From Campylobacteraceae bacterium (GTDB taxonomy: Bacteria; Campylobacterota; Campylobacteria; Campylobacterales; Sulfurovaceae), in NCBI GenBank assembly GCA_027023145.1, contig JALVWV010000324.1, forward strand, positions 1 to 22,471: a DNA stretch of 22,471 bases, written 5' to 3'. Shown here one piece after another: positions 14,343 through 22,133 of the stretch; the stretch's first letter is position 1, and each line of letters begins with the position of its first letter. A program made the translations under genes and the position numbers. The notes beneath the pieces are model-generated. The model had not been told where the DNA came from. It worked only from the letters and a program-made list of their open reading frames with translations, and made no database searches.

Positions 14343-15107
14343 ATGGATTATTTTGCTAAGCGCATTATACCATGTTTAGATGTCGATAACGGTCGGGTGG
14401 TCAAAGGGGTCAATTTCGTCGGTCTGCGTGATGCCGGAGATCCGGTCGAAGTGGCGCGCCGATACAACGAAGAGGGGGCCGATGAGATCACTTTCCTTGA
14501 CATTGGTGCCAGTCATGAAGGGCGTGATACGATCGTCGATGTGGTACGCCGCGTAGCTAAGGAAGTGTTCATCCCTCTGACTGTCGGAGGGGGGATTCGT
14601 CAGTTGGACGATATCTACACGCTTCTTGAAGCCGGATGTGACAAGGTGAGCATCAACTCCGCAGCGATCAAACGGCCGGAGTTTATCACCGAGGGTGCCA
14701 AGCGCTTCGGCTCGCAATGCATTGTCGTTGCCATCGATGCCAAACGGGTCGGAGAGGGGAAGTGGAATATCTTCACCCACGGAGGCCGCAACGACACTGG
14801 TATTGATGCGATCGAGTGGGCGCGGGAGACGTATGAGCGGGGAGCCGGAGAATTGTTGGTGACCTCCATGGATGCCGATGGCACCAAAGCGGGCTTTGAC
14901 AATGAACTCAACCGCCGCATCGGTGAAGTCGCTCCTATCCCCATCATCGCCAGCGGAGGAGCTGGCACGATGGAGCACATTGAAGAGGCTTTTACGATTG
15001 GGAACGCTGATGCCGCTTTGGCTGCTTCGATTTTCCATTTTAGAGAGATCGACATTATGGATCTCAAACATTATCTCCATGAGCACAATATATCGGTACG
15101 AATCTGA
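14343..15107 (+). CDS. hisF: Imidazole glycerol phosphate synthase, cyclase subunit
   Basis: HisF joins ammonia, supplied by glutaminase HisH, to PRFAR, giving imidazole glycerol phosphate for histidine and AICAR for purines. The 254-residue TIM barrel starts [20 protein letters not shown]. Catalytic Asp11 lies in CLDVD and Asp about 130 in VVAIDAKR; phosphate-binding motifs GGGIR and ASGGAG are present. Length is normal. AAAGGAAG precedes the ATG. hisH is not adjacent, so the histidine genes are dispersed. Its TGA overlaps the next ATG by one base (TGATG). Confidence 0.97.
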   Translation: MDYFAKRIIPCLDVDNGRVVKGVNFVGLRDAGDPVEVARRYNEEGADEITFLDIGASHEGRDTIVDVVRRVAKEVFIPLTVGGGIRQLDDIYTLLEAGCDKVSINSAAIKRPEFITEGAKRFGSQCIVVAIDAKRVGEGKWNIFTHGGRNDTGIDAIEWARETYERGAGELLVTSMDADGTKAGFDNELNRRIGEVAPIPIIASGGAGTMEHIEEAFTIGNADAALAASIFHFREIDIMDLKHYLHEHNISVRI

Positions 15108-15634
15108 TGTTTGTCTGTGCAGGGAACTCGGAGCAGTTTGATTTTGCGATGCCAATTGGGATCGGGATGGTGGATGCTGCTATCAATCTGACGCGGTTGT
15201 GTTTAGAGCATGCTCCACAGTCTCTTACTTTTGTTGGTACAGCTGGGAGTTACGGACGAAAGGAAATTTTTGAGATTGTCGAGTCTCACGCAGCCGCCAA
15301 CATTGAAAACGGTTTTTTCGATCGGAAGACCTATACTCCGATCGACAATATCGTATCAACGGTTGAAGATGTTTCACGTGAAACGTTAGTCAACTCTTCC
15401 CATTACATTACTACCGATACGGCTTCGACCAAGCAATATCTGGAGAACGATATCGACTTGGAGAATATGGAGTTCTATGCTGTTCTCAAGGTGGCCAAAA
15501 AGCTGGGTATCCCTGCCAAAGGTATTTTGATCGTGACCAACTACTGCAACGCCGATGCACACAAGGATTTTATCGCCAACCATGACGAAGCTAAGCGGCT
15601 TTTGAGTGACTACATAAAGGATCGCTATGCCTAA
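15107..15634 (+). CDS. Short nucleoside phosphorylase-like (PNP/UDP family) protein
   Basis: The 175-residue protein resembles the phosphorylase/nucleosidase superfamily (purine nucleoside phosphorylase, MTA/SAH nucleosidase). It has [12 protein letters not shown] followed by FVGTAGSYG, like the GIG...NTGSAGG segment of MTA/SAH nucleosidase, and [17 protein letters not shown], like the usual xMEgaA motif. It is about 50 residues shorter than normal at the N-terminus. Where family members have Ser-Asp after the last core strand, it reads TNYCN, so the catalytic Asp seems missing. It is coupled to hisF by a 1-base overlap and overlaps rlmN by 8 bases. The substrate is unknown; it may be a degenerate or specialised enzyme. 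Confidence 0.75.
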   Translation: MFVCAGNSEQFDFAMPIGIGMVDAAINLTRLCLEHAPQSLTFVGTAGSYGRKEIFEIVESHAAANIENGFFDRKTYTPIDNIVSTVEDVSRETLVNSSHYITTDTASTKQYLENDIDLENMEFYAVLKVAKKLGIPAKGILIVTNYCNADAHKDFIANHDEAKRLLSDYIKDRYA

Positions 15635-16697
15635 ACCTTCCATTCTCGATTATACGCGCGAAGAGCTTGCCCAGCAGATCAAGCCCGCGTTTCGTGCCAA
15701 ACAAATCTACAATTGGGTCTATACCAAATATGCCGATGATTTCAGCGAGATGGCCAACCTCCCCAAAGCGATGCGAGAGGAGCTCTCGGAGCGGTTTACA
15801 CTTTGCCCGCTGAAGCTGTTGACAAAACAAGTGAGTGTGGATGGGAGCATCAAGTACCTTTTTGAACTGCATGACGGCCATACCGTGGAGGTAGTACTTC
15901 TGCTGATGCGCGAAGCACAGTATCATGAGGATGGGGCGCTCAAGCACCATCCGCGCTTTACAATCTGCATCTCTTCGCAGGTAGGGTGCAAGGTCGGATG
16001 TGCCTTTTGCCTGACGGCCAAAGGGGGCTTCATGCGCGACCTTACGCCCGGAGAGATCGTGGCACAGGTGCTGGCGATCAAAAAAGATAATGCCATCCCC
16101 CCTAACCACCGAGTCAATTTGGTCTACATGGGGATGGGAGAGCCGCTGGACAACTTCGACAATGTTGTCCAGTCAAGCAAAATCTTTTCCGATCTCGACG
16201 GCTTGGCGATCTCCCCCCATCGTCAAACGATCTCCACCTCCGGACTCAGTGCCAAGATCCTCAAACTGGGACAACTCGACCTCGGTGTCAACCTGGCAAT
16301 CTCTCTCCATGCGGTGGATGATGACCTGCGAGAGCGCCTCATGCCGATCAACAAAGCCTACAACATCAAATCGATCATGGATGCTGTCAAACAGTTCCCT
16401 GTCAATGCCCGCAAGCGGGTGATGTTTGAGTATCTCGTGATCAAAGATGTCAACGATGACCTTGCCGCAGCCAAAAAACTCATTAAGCTTCTCAACGGTA
16501 TCAAGGCCAAAGTCAACCTCATTTACTTCAACCCTTACGGCGGTACAGAGTTTAAACGACCGGAGGAGAAGGACATGATCGCCTTTCAGGAGTACCTCAT
16601 TCAGCGAGGATTGCTTTGCACGATCCGGGAATCCAAAGGGTTGGATATCTCGGCAGCCTGCGGGCAGTTGCGGGAGCAAAACAGGAATATAAATTAG
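15627..16697 (+). CDS. rlmN: Dual-specificity RNA methyltransferase RlmN
   Basis: RlmN is a radical-SAM enzyme that methylates C2 of A2503 in 23S rRNA and A37 in some tRNAs, affecting translation fidelity. The 356-residue protein has the CxxxCxxC cluster motif (C121, C125, C128, in [15 protein letters not shown]), the GMGEPLDN motif, and catalytic Cys345 in [10 protein letters not shown], which carries the methyl group. It overlaps the upstream gene by 8 bases. The stop codon TAG (16695-16697) is formed by the first heptad of a downstream repeat element, so the C-terminal end may have been reset by that element. Confidence 0.97.
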   Translation: MPKPSILDYTREELAQQIKPAFRAKQIYNWVYTKYADDFSEMANLPKAMREELSERFTLCPLKLLTKQVSVDGSIKYLFELHDGHTVEVVLLLMREAQYHEDGALKHHPRFTICISSQVGCKVGCAFCLTAKGGFMRDLTPGEIVAQVLAIKKDNAIPPNHRVNLVYMGMGEPLDNFDNVVQSSKIFSDLDGLAISPHRQTISTSGLSAKILKLGQLDLGVNLAISLHAVDDDLRERLMPINKAYNIKSIMDAVKQFPVNARKRVMFEYLVIKDVNDDLAAAKKLIKLLNGIKAKVNLIYFNPYGGTEFKRPEEKDMIAFQEYLIQRGLLCTIRESKGLDISAACGQLREQNRNIN

Positions 16698-16746
16698 GAA
16701 TGAGGAATGAGGAATTTTGGTATGCTTTTCGTTGAAAAGCTTTTAT
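16694..16746 (+). repeat. Heptad-hairpin 3'-end element, copy A
   Basis: Three heptads of form TKAGGAR (TTAGGAA, TGAGGAA, TGAGGAA; 16694-16714) are followed by TTTTGGTATG. A hairpin GCTTTTC-GTT-GAAAAGC (16724-16740) and TTTTAT come next. The stem plus T-run would work as an intrinsic terminator for rlmN. The same plan recurs after nrdA (copy B) and after the RluA-like gene (copy C) with different stem sequences. Confidence 0.8.
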
Positions 16747-16759
16747 CTTGGCAGGGGCT

Positions 16760-16773
16760 GGGGCTTTAGCCCC
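16760..16773. repeat. GGGGCT-AGCCCC palindrome, second occurrence
   Basis: GGGGCT (16760-16765), TT, AGCCCC (16768-16773) has the same arms as the palindrome at 4983-4996. Here it lies between repeat copy A and the 32-residue gene. Its role is unknown; it might be a small dispersed palindrome of this genome. Confidence 0.4.
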
Positions 16774-16796
16774 ACTATTAAAACAAAAGGCAAAAC

Positions 16797-16895
16797 ATGA
16801 CAGCTTTGGATATATTTCAATACGGATTGATCGGTGCAGTAGTGCTTGTCGGCGTGGTAGGTATTATTATCGTCGTCCTCAAAGAAGACACATAG
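16797..16895 (+). CDS. 32-residue single-pass membrane peptide
   Basis: The frame encodes MTALDIFQYGLIGAVVLVGV and 12 more residues ending VVLKEDT. That is one hydrophobic helix (about 10-28) with a short charged tail, typical of tiny subunits of membrane complexes. AAAGG lies 6 bases before the ATG. It sits between inverted copies A and C of the heptad-hairpin element, and its stop codon falls in the T-rich tail of copy C. No particular complex is identifiable. The frame is short, but the ribosome site and clean helix make it credible. Confidence 0.55.
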   Translation: MTALDIFQYGLIGAVVLVGVVGIIIVVLKEDT

Positions 16896-16958
16896 AAGCG
16901 TTGCGCAGCAACACATACCAAAACTCCTAACTCCTAACTCCTAACTCCTCACTCCTCA
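16891..16958 (-). repeat. Heptad-hairpin 3'-end element, copy C
   Basis: On the minus strand there are five heptads (TGAGGAG, TGAGGAG, TTAGGAG three times; 16958-16924), then TTTTGGTATG. A hairpin GTGTTGC-TGC-GCAACGC (16914-16898, one T:G pair) and TTCTATG follow. The heptads encode the last residues (Glu-Glu) and the TGA stop of the RluA-like gene. It is inverted relative to copy A, 144 bases away. Confidence 0.78.
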
Positions 16959-17884
16959 CTGTATCTCTTCTCCCCCCGCTCTCTCGCCAGCTCCTTTTTG
17001 GTCCCCTCAAAATCAAACCGGCTCTCGATATAAAATGGATTGCCATATGTAAATTCAAGGGTCTGCGCATGGAGCATGAGACGGCTGGCACCGGTGTGGT
17101 AGAGGCGTTCTTCGGGGGAGAGCCTCTCCTCGAGATACTCAGTGGTCACACCAAAGGTTGTGCCATAAATTGGATCACCCAAAATGGCATGTTTCACGTG
17201 AAACAAATGGATGCGGATTTGATGTGTCCGCCCAGTGAGGGGGCGGCAACGGAGCAGGGTGGCGTCATGCTCGGGATCGTATTCGATTACTTCGAAGAGG
17301 GTCTTGGCTTCTTTTCCCCGCTCAAAATCGACGAAGACTTTGTGTTTGGTTTGGCTGTAATCAGGGTTGATACGGATAGGGGCATCGACGGAGAAATTAT
17401 CGGCTATTTTGCCGTCTACCCATGCGAGATAGGATTTGCGGATGGTTTTGCGTTCGAAGGCTCCCTTGAGAAACGTCTCTGCTTTTTTGTGGCGACTGGC
17501 GAGGACGAGGCCGGAGGTCTCCTGATCGATCCGGTGGACGGCATTGGCATGTTGGCCGGAATGGGCACGGATCTCATCGAGGAGGGTGTAGGGGGACTGG
17601 GTGCGGTTGGGGTGGACGAGGATGCCGCTGGGCTTGTCAAAGACGAGGAAATCGGGGGTGACAAATATGGGGGCATTGCCCTGCGGCTGAGGCTGGAAAT
17701 GCACCACCTGCACCTTGCCTTCGATCCGGGCTGATTTGTCGGTCATGGGGTGACCGTTGATGAGGAGGCGTTCCCGGTCGATCACCCGCTGAGCCTCTCC
17801 CTGACTTAGCCCAAATGTGCGCATGAGAAAGACAAATCCGGGTACCGACTCTTCCACATGAAAATCTTCGATAACAAAAGGCAT
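16949..17884 (-). CDS. RluA-family pseudouridine synthase
   Basis: This 311-residue enzyme should convert a uridine of rRNA or tRNA to pseudouridine. It has an N-terminal S4-like region (about 15-65) and LVFDKPSGILVHPN. The catalytic motif HRIDQETSG follows, with Asp120 as the expected nucleophile, and RPLTGRTHQIRIHL is typical of RluA/RluC/RluD. Which site it modifies cannot be told. The ribosome site contains a run of seven G directly before GTGAATG, and a C7 tract is visible on the plus strand (17888-17894). The 3' end is formed by the heptad repeat of copy C. I recall Campylobacter having the same pseudouridine synthase/purB/nrdA neighbourhood. Confidence 0.92.
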   Translation of the reverse strand: MPFVIEDFHVEESVPGFVFLMRTFGLSQGEAQRVIDRERLLINGHPMTDKSARIEGKVQVVHFQPQPQGNAPIFVTPDFLVFDKPSGILVHPNRTQSPYTLLDEIRAHSGQHANAVHRIDQETSGLVLASRHKKAETFLKGAFERKTIRKSYLAWVDGKIADNFSVDAPIRINPDYSQTKHKVFVDFERGKEAKTLFEVIEYDPEHDATLLRCRPLTGRTHQIRIHLFHVKHAILGDPIYGTTFGVTTEYLEERLSPEERLYHTGASRLMLHAQTLEFTYGNPFYIESRFDFEGTKKELARERGEKRYSEE

Positions 17885-18027
17885 TCACCCCCCCTTAACC
17901 GCTCTTTTTGTAAAATAATATCTATATTCTCATTAGGCCGTCTCGTAGTCTAACGGTTTTCTTCATTTTAGTACAATAGCACGAGAAGTAAATTAGCAAG
18001 CAAAGGTTGAATCTCCTGTAGGTCACC

Positions 18028-18193
18028 GGTTTCACTCGATAGCTCCGGCAGTCGCAAATGTGATAAGCGTGAGCAAAAGACAACTGCTTGTCTTTTGTAG
18101 CTTTGAAACCATAGCGGTCGGAGCGAAGCGCAGCCGAGGAGGCTGAGCCCCTTTCAGGGGTTGGGTGCTCCTTTGTCGCCATCGAGTGAAACC
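18028..18193. repeat. Structured inverted-repeat element, copy 2
   Basis: Perfect 13-base arms GGTTTCACTCGAT (18028-18040) and ATCGAGTGAAACC (18181-18193) enclose a core with the same boxes as copy 1: CTCCGGCAGTCGCAAA near the left arm, CCCCT-TTC-AGGGG (18148-18160) and GGGTGCTCCTTTGTCGC near the right. Between the boxes is an insert absent from copy 1. It holds a 10-bp hairpin CAAAAGACAA/TTGTCTTTTG (18074-18097), a CAGCC/GGCTG hairpin (18131-18145), and a stem pairing GCTCCGGC (18042-18049) with GTCGGAGC (18117-18124). It fills most of the 369-base gap between the RluA-like gene and purB; bases 17885-18027 otherwise show only A/T-rich promoter-like sequence. Confidence 0.75.
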
Positions 18194-18253
18194 TCTGTTG
18201 CCAAACTAATGAAGTGTTCCATAGATGGCTCTAATAATCAAAGGAAAAAGCAC

Positions 18254-19588
18254 ATGGTAGAACGATACGCACGAAAAGAGATGAGTGACAACTGGACGAT
18301 GCAGGCGAAATATCAGGCGTGGCTTGATGTAGAGCTGGCGGTGGTCAAGGCGTGGAATCGACTGGGCTTGATCCCGGATGAGGATGCACAGAAGATCATT
18401 GACAATGCCGGCTTCAGTGTTGAGCGGATCGATGAGATCGAGGCGGTGACCCGGCATGACTTGATCGCGTTTACGACGTCTGTCTCTGAGACGCTGGGGG
18501 AGGAGAGCCGCTGGTTTCACTACGGGATGACCAGCTCCGATACGGTCGATACCGCTGTAGCACTCCAGATGAAGCGTTCTCTTGAGATCATCATTGAGGA
18601 TGTCAAGATGGTGATGGTCTCGATCAAGAAGCGTGCCGAAGAGCACAAGATGACTCTCATGGTCGGCCGTAGCCACGGGATCCATGGGGAGCCCATTACC
18701 TTCGGGCTAGTACTGGCCGTGTGGTACGATGAGATGCGGCGCCATCTGGAAAACCTCGAACAGACAATGGCAGTGATCGCCGTGGGTCAGATCAGTGGCG
18801 CGATGGGTAACTTCGCCCATGCCCCACTCGAGCTCGAAGAGTACGCCATGGAAGAGTTGGGGCTTGCTCCCGCGCCTGTGAGCAACCAAGTGATCCAACG
18901 TGACCGCTATGCCCGTTTGGCGACGGCATTGGCACTGCTGGCCAGCTCCATTGAGAAATTTGCCGTGCAGGTACGCCACTGGCAGCGTACTGAAGTGTAT
19001 GAAGCCGAAGAGTTCTTCGCCAAAGGGCAAAAAGGCTCCTCCGCCATGCCCCACAAGCGCAACCCGATCCTCACCGAAAACATCACTGGCTTGGCACGCA
19101 TGATCCGTGCCTATGCCGCTCCGGCGATGGAAAACGTAGCGCTCTGGCATGAGCGGGACATTTCCCACAGTTCGACCGAGCGCTTTTGGCTGCCGGATAG
19201 CTTCATCACGAGTGACTTTATGCTCCATCGGTTCAACAACGTCATCGCCAACCTCACGGTCATGCCCGAGAACATGATGAAAAATCTCAACCTCACTGGA
19301 GGATTGGTCTTTTCCCAGCGGGTACTTCTCGAACTCCCCAAGGCTGGCGTGAGTCGTGAAGATGCTTATCGGATTGTCCAGCGCAATGCGATGAAGGTGT
19401 GGGAAGAGATTCAGCAGGGCAAACCGACTCTCAACGATAAGGGAGAGAGCCTTTACCTCCAGTATCTTTTGGCGGACGAAGAATTACGCGAGAAGCTAAG
19501 TGAAGAGCAGATTCGCGAAGCGTTTAATTACGACTATTATACCAAGAATGTCGATAAAATCTTTGCGCGTGTTTTTAACAAAAAGTGA
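18254..19588 (+). CDS. purB: Adenylosuccinate lyase
   Basis: PurB releases fumarate from SAICAR and from adenylosuccinate, acting twice in purine synthesis. The 444-residue protein starts MVERYARKEMSDNWTMQAKY. It shows MTSSDTVDTA (about 92-101), GRSHGIHGEPITFG (about 138-151, with the active-site His) and the family signature GSSAMPHKRNP with the catalytic Ser loop. Length is normal. ATG 18254 has AAAGGA at good spacing; the open frame back to 18161 begins inside repeat copy 2 and is not coding. The promoter is not clear and may lie in or next to the repeat element. Confidence 0.97.
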   Translation: MVERYARKEMSDNWTMQAKYQAWLDVELAVVKAWNRLGLIPDEDAQKIIDNAGFSVERIDEIEAVTRHDLIAFTTSVSETLGEESRWFHYGMTSSDTVDTAVALQMKRSLEIIIEDVKMVMVSIKKRAEEHKMTLMVGRSHGIHGEPITFGLVLAVWYDEMRRHLENLEQTMAVIAVGQISGAMGNFAHAPLELEEYAMEELGLAPAPVSNQVIQRDRYARLATALALLASSIEKFAVQVRHWQRTEVYEAEEFFAKGQKGSSAMPHKRNPILTENITGLARMIRAYAAPAMENVALWHERDISHSSTERFWLPDSFITSDFMLHRFNNVIANLTVMPENMMKNLNLTGGLVFSQRVLLELPKAGVSREDAYRIVQRNAMKVWEEIQQGKPTLNDKGESLYLQYLLADEELREKLSEEQIREAFNYDYYTKNVDKIFARVFNKK

Positions 19589-19626
19589 AGTGATTTTTCT
19601 GTAAAATCCCCCACGCAATATGGGGA

Positions 19627-19677
19627 GAATTAATGCAGATTAATTCCAATAAAAAAGACAGAATTACCCAAAATTCT
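19627..19677 (+). promoter_or_regulatory. Two inverted repeats upstream of nrdA
   Basis: GAATTAAT-GCAG-ATTAATTC (19627-19646) and AGAATT-ACCCAA-AATTCT (19660-19677) are perfect inverted repeats with 4- and 6-base centres and shared GAATT half-sites. They precede candidate -10 boxes TATACT (19694-19699) and TATTAT (19729-19734). They may be operator sites for nrdA; no match to the NrdR box consensus is clear. Confidence 0.45.
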
Positions 19678-19756
19678 ACATAGATTTTTGTCGTATACTT
19701 CGAGTAATTTTCTCTGTTCACAAAGCGTATTATCAGAATCCAAACAAAGGTTAGGG

Positions 19757-22132
19757 ATGATTAGAGTAGTCAAGCGAAATGGGCGTGTCGAGACATTGGA
19801 TGTTTCCAAGATCCAAAAGTATACAGCGGATGCAGTTGCCGGTCTCGAGGGGGTCAGTCAGAGTGAACTGGAGGTCGATGCCCATTTGCACTTCCGCGAT
19901 ATGATCACCAGTACGGAGATCCAGGAAACCCTCATCAAAACCGCCGTGGACAAGATCGACCTCGATCGTCCCAACTGGACATTTGTCGCAGCACGCTTGT
20001 TTCTCTACGACCTCTATCACAAAGTCTCCGGCCATACTGGCTATACTCATCTCCGTGATTATTTTGAGCGTGGTGAGAAGGAGGGGCGTATCCTTCTCGG
20101 GCTCAAAGAAAAATATGACCTCGATGATCTCAATGACCACATCCAGCCTGAGCGCGACCTTCAATTCAACTACCTTGGGATTCGCACCCTCTACGACCGT
20201 TACTTGATCAAAGATAAAAACGGAGAGCCGATTGAGCTGCCGCAGCACCTCTTCATGGGGGTGGCGATGTTCCTCGCTCAGAATGAATTCGACTCACAAA
20301 CTTGGGCGAAGAAGTTTTACGACATTATCAGCAAATTTGAGGTGATGGTTGCTACTCCGACCCTCTCCAATGCCCGGACACCTCGTCACCAGCTCAGTTC
20401 ATGTTATATCGGATCGACACCGGACAACATCGAGGGGATTTTCGACACCTACAGTGAAATGGCGCTTCTGAGCAAGTTTGGCGGCGGGATTGGCTGGGAC
20501 TGGATGCAAGTACGTGGAATGGGTTCGTTCATCGACGGCCACAAACATGCCGCCGGGGGAATCGTGCCGTTTCTTAAAATCGCCAACGATGTTGCCATCG
20601 CTGTCGATCAGCTCGGTACCCGCAAAGGGGCAATCGCTGTCTACATCGAACCATGGCACATCGACGTGCGTGATTTTCTCGATCTCAAGAAAAACTCCGG
20701 AGAGGAGCGCCGCCGTGCACACGATCTCTTCCCAGCACTGTGGATCAATGATCTGTTTATGAAGCGGGTCGAAGCAGACGAAATGTGGACACTCTTTGAT
20801 CCGTACGAGGTCAAAGAGTTGACGACGCTCTATGGTGAAGAGTTTGAAGCCCTCTACGAAGAGTACGAGAAACGTGACGACATCACCAAAGAGGTAATCT
20901 CCGCCAAAGCATTGTGGAAGGAGGTGCTGCGAAATTACTTCGAAACGGGCAACCCGTTCCTCACCTTCAAAGATGCAGCCAACCGAGCCAATCCTAATCG
21001 CCACACCGGCGTCATCCGTAGCTCTAACCTCTGTACTGAGATTTATCAAAATACCAACCCAAATCATTACAAAACCCGTGTAATTTTCGAAGATCGCAGC
21101 ATGGCCTATTTTGAAGAAGAGGAGATGGTGACGGTTGACAACGGGATGACGAAGCCCGCTAAAAAAATCACGGCGCTTGACAGCCTGGGCGGCAAAGCAA
21201 TTTGGATGGTGGACAAGGAGAAGATTGACGGCGACACCGCCGTGTGCAACCTCGCATCAATCAACCTCTCCAAGATCAATACCCCCGAAGACATTGCCCG
21301 GGTTGTTCCGACCACCATCCGAATGCTTGACAACGTCGTTGACCTCAACTTCTACCCTCTGGCCAAAGTCAAAAAGACTAATCAGAAAACTCGTGCGATT
21401 GGGATGGGGGTCATGGGAGAATCTCAGATGCTGGCCGAAGCAGGGATCATGTGGGGGAGCGATGAGCATTTCCACAAAATTGATGAGGTGATGGAGTCGG
21501 TGAGTTATTACGCCATACGCGCTTCGAGCGATCTGGCACTTGAGAAAGGAACCTATCCGACCTACGAGGGCTCCGACTGGTCCAAAGGGATTTTCCCTAT
21601 TGACAAGGCCAACCCTGAAGCGATCAAGCTGGTCGATCGCGGAGGATTGTTCGGCTACACCCACGATTGGAGAGCGCTCAAGGATAAGGTGATGCAGGAT
21701 GGCATGCGCAACGGCTACCTCATGGCCATTGCCCCCACCAGCTCTATTTCGATCCTCACCGGTACGACACAGGCGATCGAGCCAGTCTACAAGCGCAAAT
21801 GGTACGAGGAGAACCTCTCTGGCCTCATCCCTGTCGTTGTCCCCAATCTGACGCTGGATACCTGGCAATACTACACCCCGAGCTATGAACTCGATCAGCG
21901 TCTGTTGGTACGTGCTGGTGCGATCCGCCAGAAATGGATCGATCAGGGGCAGAGCCTCAATATCTTCATCACCCTTGACAAAGCCAGTGGAAAATACCTC
22001 AATGACATTTACATGGAAGCGTGGAAATTCGGTCTCAAATCCACCTACTATCTCCGCAGTCAGTCTCCCGAAGCGGCCAAAGCTGAAGAGGGAGTGGAAG
22101 ACCGCAGTGCTGAGTGCGTGGGGTGTCAGTAA
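19757..22132 (+). CDS. nrdA: Class Ia ribonucleoside-diphosphate reductase, alpha subunit
   Basis: NrdA reduces ribonucleoside diphosphates to deoxyribonucleotides using a radical supplied by NrdB. The 791-residue protein begins with an ATP-cone regulatory domain (MIRVVKRNGRVETLDVSKIQ, about 1-90). It contains active-site Cys in LSSCYIGS, NLCTEI, the nucleotide loop PTSSISILTGTTQAIEP and the C-terminal redox pair CVGC just before the end. ATG 19757 is chosen because AAAGG precedes it and the ATP-cone starts there; an upstream ATG (19688) adds 23 unrelated residues. nrdB is not in the window. The stop is followed one base later by heptad-hairpin copy B. Confidence 0.97.
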   Translation: MIRVVKRNGRVETLDVSKIQKYTADAVAGLEGVSQSELEVDAHLHFRDMITSTEIQETLIKTAVDKIDLDRPNWTFVAARLFLYDLYHKVSGHTGYTHLRDYFERGEKEGRILLGLKEKYDLDDLNDHIQPERDLQFNYLGIRTLYDRYLIKDKNGEPIELPQHLFMGVAMFLAQNEFDSQTWAKKFYDIISKFEVMVATPTLSNARTPRHQLSSCYIGSTPDNIEGIFDTYSEMALLSKFGGGIGWDWMQVRGMGSFIDGHKHAAGGIVPFLKIANDVAIAVDQLGTRKGAIAVYIEPWHIDVRDFLDLKKNSGEERRRAHDLFPALWINDLFMKRVEADEMWTLFDPYEVKELTTLYGEEFEALYEEYEKRDDITKEVISAKALWKEVLRNYFETGNPFLTFKDAANRANPNRHTGVIRSSNLCTEIYQNTNPNHYKTRVIFEDRSMAYFEEEEMVTVDNGMTKPAKKITALDSLGGKAIWMVDKEKIDGDTAVCNLASINLSKINTPEDIARVVPTTIRMLDNVVDLNFYPLAKVKKTNQKTRAIGMGVMGESQMLAEAGIMWGSDEHFHKIDEVMESVSYYAIRASSDLALEKGTYPTYEGSDWSKGIFPIDKANPEAIKLVDRGGLFGYTHDWRALKDKVMQDGMRNGYLMAIAPTSSISILTGTTQAIEPVYKRKWYEENLSGLIPVVVPNLTLDTWQYYTPSYELDQRLLVRAGAIRQKWIDQGQSLNIFITLDKASGKYLNDIYMEAWKFGLKSTYYLRSQSPEAAKAEEGVEDRSAECVGCQ

Positions 22133-22133
22133 A

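Noticed and set aside
16924..16958. CRISPR-like array
   Set aside because: The repeated unit is a 7-base tandem heptad without spacers, so it is a short tandem repeat.
17948..18166. Possible integron attC site (GTCTAAC at the left, GTTGGGT at the right)
   Set aside because: The two core sites are not complementary, the spacing does not match the palindrome arms, copy 1 lacks GTTRRRY, and there is no integrase or cassette array.
17922..18182. Minus-strand frame containing HPTPERG and a similar short stretch (APTPERG) at 14129-14320
   Set aside because: The likeness comes from translating the shared boxes of the two structured repeat elements; the frames lack ribosome sites and differ elsewhere.
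18161..18253. Upstream extension of purB
   Set aside because: It would begin with TTG inside repeat copy 2; the ATG at 18254 has a good ribosome site and gives the family-normal N-terminus.
19688..19756. Upstream extension of nrdA
   Set aside because: The ATG at 19757 is preceded by AAAGG and starts the ATP-cone directly; the extra 23 residues resemble translated promoter DNA.
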